Of a stretch of 64,000 bases of DNA, positions 56,563 through 64,000 are shown piece after piece. This DNA comes from Gentiana macrophylla (Eukaryota > Streptophyta > Magnoliopsida > Gentianales > Gentianaceae). Positions within the stretch are counted from its first letter, which is position 1, and every line of letters begins with the position of its first letter. The notes below the pieces were generated by a model that was not told where the DNA came from, did not search any database, and was given only the letters and a program-made list of their open reading frames with translations. The position numbers and the translations under genes are program-made. The stretch lies in contig JAOBSW010000258.1 of assembly GCA_026214975.1 (NCBI GenBank), positions 62,001 through 126,000 of the forward strand, written 5' to 3'.

Positions 56563-59500
56563 AAACACAAATTTCTACTCGTTATAAAGGGAAAAACACT
56601 CTCGCGATGTCAACTCGTTATCGGGAAAATCCAAAGAAGGACAATGAGATAAAACACTAATTTGAATTAATAATTCATGAACTTGTTACCAAAGATAAAA
56701 CATAAATTTCTACTCATTATAAAGGAAAACACCAATTTCGGCGATGTCAACTCGTTATCAGGGAAAAATCCTTTTTTTCGGCATAGACAAATCGTTACCA
56801 GAGCAAAACACAAATTTGAACTCGTTAATAAGAAGAAAACATGAATTCAAACTCGTTACCAAAGAAAAAGCACAAATTTCTACTCGTTATAAAGGGAAAA
56901 ACACAAATTTCCGGCGATGTCAACTCGTTATCAGGGAAAAAGCTTTTTTCCAGCAAGGACAACTCGTTACCAGAGAAAAACACTAATTTGAACTCGTTAA
57001 TATGATGAAAACATGAATTGAACTCGTTACCAAAGATAAAACACAAATTTCTACTCATTATAAAGGGAAAACACCAATTTCCGGCGATGTCAACTCGTTA
57101 TCAGGGAAAAAACCTTTTTTTATGCAAGGACAAATCATTACCAGAGCAAAACACAAATTTGAACTCGTTAATAAGAAGAAAACATGAATTCGAACTCGTT
57201 ACCAAAGTAAAAACTCAAACCTCTACTCGTTATAAAGGAAAACACAAATTTCCGGCGATGTCAACTCGTTATCAGGGAAAAAGCCTTTTTTCCAGCAAGG
57301 ACAACTCGTTACGGAGAAAACACAAATTTGAACTCGTTAATATGATGAAAACATGAATTCGAACTCGTTACCAAAGATAAAACACAAATTTCTACTCATT
57401 ATAAAGGAAAACACCAATTTCGGCGATGTCAACTCGTTATCGGGAAAAAACCTTTTTTCAAGCATGGACAAATCGTTACGAGTAAAACACAAATTTGAAC
57501 TCGTTAATAAGAAGAAAACATGAATTCGAACTCGTTACCAAAGAAAAACACAAATTTCTACTCGTTATAAATGGAAAAACACAAATTTCGGCGATGTCAA
57601 CTCGTTATCAGGGAAAAAGCCTTTTTTTCAGCAAGGACAACTCGTTACCGAGAAAAACACTAATTTGAACTCGTTAATATGATGAAAACATGAATTCGAA
57701 CTCGTTACCAAAGATAAAACACAAATTTCTACTCATTATAAAGGAAAACACCAATTTCGTGATGTCAACTCGTTATCGAGGAAAAAACCTTTTTTCTCGC
57801 ATGGACAAATCGTTACGAGCAAAACACAAATTTGAACTCGTTAATAAGAAGAAAACATGAATTCGAACTCGTTACCAAAGAAAAACACAAATTTCTACTC
57901 GTTATAAAGGAAAAACACAAATTTCGGCGATGTCAACTCGTTATCAGGGAAAAAGCCTTTTTCCTGCAAGGACAACTCGTTACCAGAGAAAACCTAATTT
58001 GAACTCGTTAATATGATGAAAACATGAATTTGAACTCGTTACCAAAGATAAAACACAAATTTCTACTCATTATAAAGGGAAAACACCAATTTCCGGCGAT
58101 GTCAATTCGTTATCAGGGAAAAAACTTTTTTCTGCATGGACAAATCGTTACCAGAGCAAAACACAAATTTGAACTCGTTAATAAGAAGAAAACATGAATT
58201 CGAACTCGTTACCAAAGAAAAAACACAAATTTCTACTCGTTATAAAGGGAAAAACACAAATTTCGGCGATGTCAACTCGTTATCGAGGAAAAGCCTTTTT
58301 TCCAGCAAGGACAACTCGTTACCAGAGAAAACACTAATTTGAACTTCGTTAATATGATGAAAACATGAATCGAACTCGTTACCAAAGATAAAACACAAAT
58401 TTCTACTCATCATTATAAAGGAAAACACCAATTTCCGGCGATGTCAACTCGTTATCAGGGAAAAAAACTTTTTACTGCATGGACAAATCGTTACAGAGCA
58501 AAACACAAAATTTGAACTCGTTAATAAGAAGAAAACATGAATTCGAACTCGTTACCAAAGAAAAAACACAAATTTCTACTCGTTATAAAGGAAAAACACA
58601 AATTTCGGCAATGTCAACTCGTTATCAAGGAAAAAGCCTTTTTCCAGCAAGGACAACTCGTTACCAGAGAAAAACCTAATTTGAACTCGTTAATATGATG
58701 AAAACATGAATTCGAACTCGTTACCAAAGATAAAACACAAATTTCTACTCATTATAAAGGGAAAACACCAATTTCCGGCGATGTCAACTCGTTATCAAGG
58801 AAAAAACCTTTTTCTGCATGGACAAATCGTTACCAGAGCAAAACACAAATTTGAACTCGTTAATAAGAAGAAAACATGAATTCGAACTCGTTACCAAAGA
58901 AAAAACACAAATTTCTACTCGTTATAAAGGGAAAAACACAAATTTCCGGCGATGTCAACTCGTTATCAAGGAAAAAGCCTTTTTCCAGCAAGGACAACTC
59001 GTTACCAGAGAAAAACACTAATTTGAACTCGTTAATATGATGAAAACATGAATTCGAACTCGTTACCAAAGATAAAACACAAATTTCTACTCATTATAAA
59101 GGGAAAACACCAATTTCCGGCGATGTCAACTCGTTATCAGGGAAAAAACCTTTTTTCTGCATGGACAAATCGTTACCAGAGCAAAACACAAATTTGAACT
59201 CGTTAATAAGAAGAAAACATGAATTCGAACTCGTTACCAAAGTAAAAACTCAAACCTCTACTCGTTATAAAGGGAAAACACAAATTTCCGGCAATGTCAA
59301 CTCGTTATCAAGGAAAAAGCCTTTTTCCAGCAAGGACAACTCGTTACCATATAAAAACACAAATTTGAACTCGTTAATATGATGAAAACATGAATTCGAA
59401 CTCGTTACCAAAGATAAAACACAAATTTCTACTCATTATAAAGGAAAACACCAATTTCCGGCGATGTCAACTCGTTATCAGGGAAAAAACCTTTTTTCTG

Positions 59501-62500
59501 CATGGACAAATCGTTACCAGAGTAAAACACAAATTTGAACTCGTTAATAAGAAGAAAACATGAATTCGAACTCGTTACCAAAGAAAAACACAAATTTCTA
59601 CTCGTTATAAAGGGAAAAACACAAATTTCCGGCGATGTCAACTCGTTATCAGGGAAAAAGCCTTTTTCCTGCAAGGACAACTCGTTACCAGAGAAAAACC
59701 TAATTTGAACTCGTTAATATGATGAAAACATGAATTTGAACTCGTTACCAAAGATAAAACACAAATTTCTACTCATTATAAAGGGAAAACACCAATTTCC
59801 GGCGATGTCAACTCGTTATCAAGGAAAAAACCTTTTTTCTGCATGGACAAATCGTTACCAGAGCAAAACACAAATTTGAACTCGTTAATAAGAAGAAAAC
59901 ATGAATTTGAACTCGTTACAAAGAAAAACACAAATTTCTACTCGTTATAAAGGAAAAACACAAATTTCCGGCGATGTCAACTCGTTATCAGGGAAAAAGC
60001 CTTTTTCCGGCAAGGACAACTCGTTACCAGAGAAAAACACTAATTTGAACTCGTTAATATGATGAAAACATGAATTCGAACTCGTTACCAAAGATAAAAC
60101 ACAAATTTCTACTCATTATAAAGGGAAAACACCAATTTCCGGCGATGTCAACTCGTTATCAGGGAAAAAACCTTTTTTCTGCATGGACAAATCGTTACCA
60201 GAGCAAAACACAAATTTGAACTCGTTAATAAGAAGAAAACATGAATTCGAACTCGTTACCAAAGAAAAAACACAAATTTCTACTCGTTATAAAGGGAAAA
60301 CACAAATTTCGGCGATGTCAACTCGTTATCAGGGGAAAAGCCTTTTTCCAGCAAGGACAACTCGTTACCAGAGAAAAACACTAATTTGAACTCGTTAATA
60401 TGATGAAAACATGAATTGAACTCGTTACCAAAGATAAAACACAAATTTCTACTCATTATAAAGGGAAAACACCAATTTCCGGCGATGTCAACTCGTTATC
60501 AGGGAAAAAACTTTTTTTCTGCATGGACAAATCGTTACCAGAGAAAAACACAAATTTGAACTCGTTAATAAGAAGAAAACATGAATTTGAACTCGTTACC
60601 AAAGAAAAAACACAAATTTCTACTCGTTATAAAGGGAAAAACACAAATTTCCGGCGATGTCAACTCGTTATCGAGGAAAAAAAGCTTTTTTCGGCCAAGG
60701 ACAACTCGTTACCAGATAAAAACACTAATTTGAACTCGTTAATATGATGAAAACATGAATTGAACTCGTTACCAAAGATAAAACACAAATTTCTACTCAT
60801 TATAAAGGAAAACACCAATTTCGGCGATGTCAACTCGTTATCGAGGAAAAAACTTTTTTTACGCATGGACAAATCGTTACCAGAGAAAAACACAAATTTG
60901 AACTCGTTAAAAGAGAAGAAAACATGAATTTGAACTCGTTACCAAAGAAAAAACACAAATTTCTACTCGTTATAAAGGAAAAACACAAATTTCCGGCGAT
61001 GTCAACTCGTTATCAGGGAAAAAGCCTTTTTCCAGCAAGGACAACTCGTTACCAGAGAAAAACACTAATTTGAACTCGTTAATATGATGAAAACATGAAT
61101 TTGAACTCGTTACCAAAGATAAAACACAAATTTCTACTCATTATAAAGGGAAAACACCAATTTCCGGCGATGTCAACTCGTTATCAGGGAAAAAACCTTT
61201 TTTTACGCATGGACAAATCGTTACCAGAGCAAAACACAAATTTGAACTCGTTAATAAGAAGAAAACATGAATTCGAACTCGTTACCAAAGTAAAAACTCA
61301 AACCTCTACTCGTTATAAAGGAAAACACAAATTTCCGGCAATGTCAACTCGTTATCAGGGAAAAAGCCTTTTTCCAGCAAGGACAACTCGTTACCATATA
61401 AAAACACAAATTTGAACTCGTTAATATGATGAAAACATGAATTCGAACTCGTTACCAAAGATAAAACACAAATTTCTACTCATTATAAAGGGAAAACACC
61501 AATTTCCGGCGATGTCAACTCGTTATCAGGGAAAAAACTTTTTTTTTGCATGGACAAATCGTTACCAGAGAAAAACACAAATTTGAACTCGTTAATAAGA
61601 AGAAAACATGAATTCGAACTCGTTACCAAAGAAAAACACAAATTTCTACTCGTTATAAAGGAAAAACACAAATTTCCGGCGATGTCAACTCGTTATCAAG
61701 GAAAAAGCCTTTTTTCCAGCAAGGACAACTCGTTACCAGAGAAAAACACTAATTTGAACTCGTTAATATGATGAAAACATGAATTCGAACTCATTACCAA
61801 AGATAAAACACAAATTTCTACTCATTATAAAGGGAAAACACCAATTTCCGGCGATGTCAACTCGTTATCAGGGAAAAAACCTTTTTTTTCTGCATGGACA
61901 ACTCGTTACCAGAGAAAAACACTAATTTGAACTCGTTAATATGATGAAAACATGAATTCGAACTCGTTACCAAAGATAAAACACAAATTTCTACTCATTA
62001 TAAAGGGAAAACACCAATTTCCGGCGATGTCAACTCGTTATCGGGAAAAACCTTTTTTACGCATGGAAAATCGTTACCAGAGTAAAACACAAATTTGAAC
62101 TCGTTAATAAGAAGAAAACATGAATTCGAACTCGTTACCAAAAAAAAAACACAAATTTCTACTCGTTATAAAGGGAAAAACACAAATTTCCGGCGATGTC
62201 AACTCGTTATCCGGGAAAAAGCCTTTTTCCTGCAAGGACAACTTCGTTACCAGAGAAAAACACTAATTTGAACTCGTTAATATGATGAAAACATGAATTC
62301 GAACTCGTTACCAAAGATAAAACACAAATTTCTACTCATTATAAAGGGAAAACACCAATTTCCGGCGATGTCAACTCGTTATCAGGGAAAAAACCTTTTT
62401 TTCTGCATGGACAAATCGTTACCAGAGCAAAACACAAATTTGAACTCGTTAATAAGAAGAAAACATGAATTCGAACTCGTTACCAAAGTAAAAACTCAAA

Positions 62501-64000
62501 CCTCTACTCGTTATAAAGGGAAAACACAAATTTCCGGCAATGTCAACTCGTTATCAGGGAAAAAGCCTTTTTCCAGCAAGGACAACTCGTTACCATATAA
62601 AAACACAAATTTGAACTCGTTAATATGATGAAAACATGAATTCGAACTCGTTACCAAAGATAAAACACAAATTTCTACTCATTATAAAGGGAAAACACCA
62701 ATTTCCGGCGATGTCAACTCGTTATCAAGGAAAAAACCTTTTTCTGCATGGACAAATCGTTACCAGAGCAAAACACAAATTTGAACTCGTTAATAAGAAG
62801 AAAACATGAATTCGAACTCGTTACCAAAGAAAAAGCACAAATTTCTACTCGTTATAAAGGGAAAACACAAATTTCGGCGATGTCAACTCGTTATCAAGGA
62901 AAAAGCCTTTTTCCAGCAAGGACAACTCGTTACCAGAGAAAAACACTAATTTGAACTCGTTAATATGATGAAAACATGAATTCGAACTCGTTACCAAAGA
63001 TAAAACACAAATTTCTACTCATTATAAAGGGAAAACACCAATTTCGGCGATGTCAACTCGTTATCAAGGAAAAAACCTTTTTTTCGCATGGACAAATCGT
63101 TACCAGAGCAAAACACAAATTTGAACTCGTTAATAAGAAGAAAACATGAATTTGAACTCGTTACCAAAGTAAAAACTCAAACCTCTACTCGTTATAAAGG
63201 GAAAACACAAATTTCCGGCGATGTCAACTCGTTATCAGGGAAAAAGCCTTTTTCCAGCAAGGACAACTCGTTACCATATAAAACACAAATTTGAACTCGT
63301 TAATATGATGAAAACATGAATTTGAACTCGTTACCAAAGATAAAACACAAATTTCTACTCATTATAAAGGGAAAACACCAATTTCCGGCGATGTCAACTC
63401 GTTATCGGGAAAAAACCTTTTTTTCTGCATGGACAAATCGTTACGACAAAAACACAAATTTGAACTCGTTAATAAGAAGAAAACATGAATTCGAACTCGT
63501 TACCAAAGAAAAAACACAAATTTCTACTCGTTATAAAGGGAAAAACACAAATTTCCGGCGATGTCAACTCGTTATCAGGGAAAAAGCCTTTTTTCCACCA
63601 AGGACAACTCGTTACCAGAGAAAAACCCTAATTTGAACTCGTTAATATGATGAAAACATGAATTTGAACTCGTTACCAAAGATAAAACACAAATTTCTAC
63701 TCATTATAAAGGGAAAACACCAATTTCCGGCGATGTCAACTCGTTATCAGGGAAAAAACTTTTTTTCTGCATGGACAAATCGTTACCAGAGCAAAACACA
63801 AATTTGAACTCGTTAATAAGAAGAAAACATGAATTCGAACTCGTTACCAAAGAAAAACACAAATTTCTACTCGTTATAAAGGAAAAACACAAATTTCCGG
63901 CGATGTCAACTCGTTATCAGGGAAAAAGCCTTTTTCCAGCAAGGACAACTCGTTACCAGAGAAAAACACCTAATTTGAACTCGTTAATATGATGAAAACA
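56563..64000. repeat. Satellite B array: 170-bp monomer in a 341-bp dimer
   Basis: The marker GCATGGACAAATCGTTACC recurs every 335-344 bp (for example 59500, 59841, 60181, 60521). Each dimer has two about 170-bp monomers. Type 1 has GCAAGGACAACTCGTTACC and AATATGATG. Type 2 has GCATGGACAAATCGTTACC and AATAAGAAG. Within a monomer ACTCGTTA recurs five times at spacings of 40, 39, 30, 31 and 30 bp, showing origin from a shorter repeat. About 22 dimers are present and the array runs off the window. Short open frames are translated satellite only. Confidence 0.97.
61861..62061. repeat. Phase break and hybrid monomer in satellite B
   Basis: At 61892 a type 2 left half (GCATGGACA) continues as a type 1 right half (ACTCGTTACC, AATATGATG). 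The next type 2 marker is only 169 bp away instead of about 341. A single recombinant monomer therefore shifts the dimer phase. Confidence 0.85.

Noticed and set aside
56563..64000. CRISPR-like array
   Set aside because: The short recurring ACTCGTTA with intervening sequence looks array-like at first sight. However, the intervals are themselves repeated and the whole is a 170/341-bp plant satellite.
1..64000. Host genes, tRNA, rRNA or organellar inserts
   Set aside because: No conserved gene-like frame outside retroelements, no tRNA-like cloverleaf and no rRNA or plastid-like segment was recognised by eye. Very short exons could not be excluded without a search.

Overview
The window reads as plant nuclear heterochromatin, probably pericentromeric or centromeric DNA of an angiosperm and most likely a eudicot. 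The reasons are plant-type LTR retrotransposons (Athila-like Ty3/gypsy, SIRE/Maximus-like Ty1/copia), initiator-tRNA-Met type primer sites, nested insertions, and two large satellite arrays with monomers of 170 to 183 bp, a size typical of plant centromeric repeats. I found no host gene, tRNA, rRNA, organellar insert or bacterial sequence. The species cannot be named from this sequence.

Layout. 1-9160: the 3' part of a decayed, plus-strand Athila-like element. It holds gag tail, protease, a fusion of the RT start to the integrase end with the pol core deleted, duplicated post-pol leaders, an internal promoter-like block, a broken env-position ORF, two purine tracts and a 3' LTR. 9161-10521, 25069-41344 and 50687-52768: one array of satellite A (about 183 bp, roughly 110 monomers), split by two insertions. 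10522-25068: a complete-ended SIRE-type element on the minus strand with 5-bp target duplication TGGAA. 41345-50686: a minus-strand LTR element with 1.83-kb LTRs, target duplication GTCGG and no recognisable coding capacity (LARD-like). 52769-56562: the 3' end of a second SIRE-type element on the plus strand, cut off where it meets satellite A. 56563-64000: satellite B, a 170-bp monomer organised as a 341-bp dimer.

How the parts relate. Removing the two elements with target duplications restores continuous satellite A, so the array is older than both insertions. The truncated second SIRE element is the bridge between the two satellites. None of the retrotransposon ORFs is intact. However, many differences between repeat copies sit at CAG, CTG, CCG or CGG sites, while AT-rich stretches of the LTR pairs are identical. 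This points to modification-dependent sequencing error in heavily methylated DNA, so some frameshifts may be artefacts.

The most interesting biology is a cluster of 12-bp palindromes (GGACG-NN-CGTCC type) that lies just upstream of a TATA box twice in the Athila-like element: once in the LTR and once inside the element ahead of the env-position ORF. It looks like a second, internal copy of the element's promoter. Other points of note are the 793-bp duplication carrying a second TATA box in only one SIRE LTR, the ten scattered PPT-like AGTGGGAG motifs in the LARD-like element, and the nested organisation (about 30/40 bp, 170 bp, 341 bp, perhaps 2.04 kb) of satellite B.
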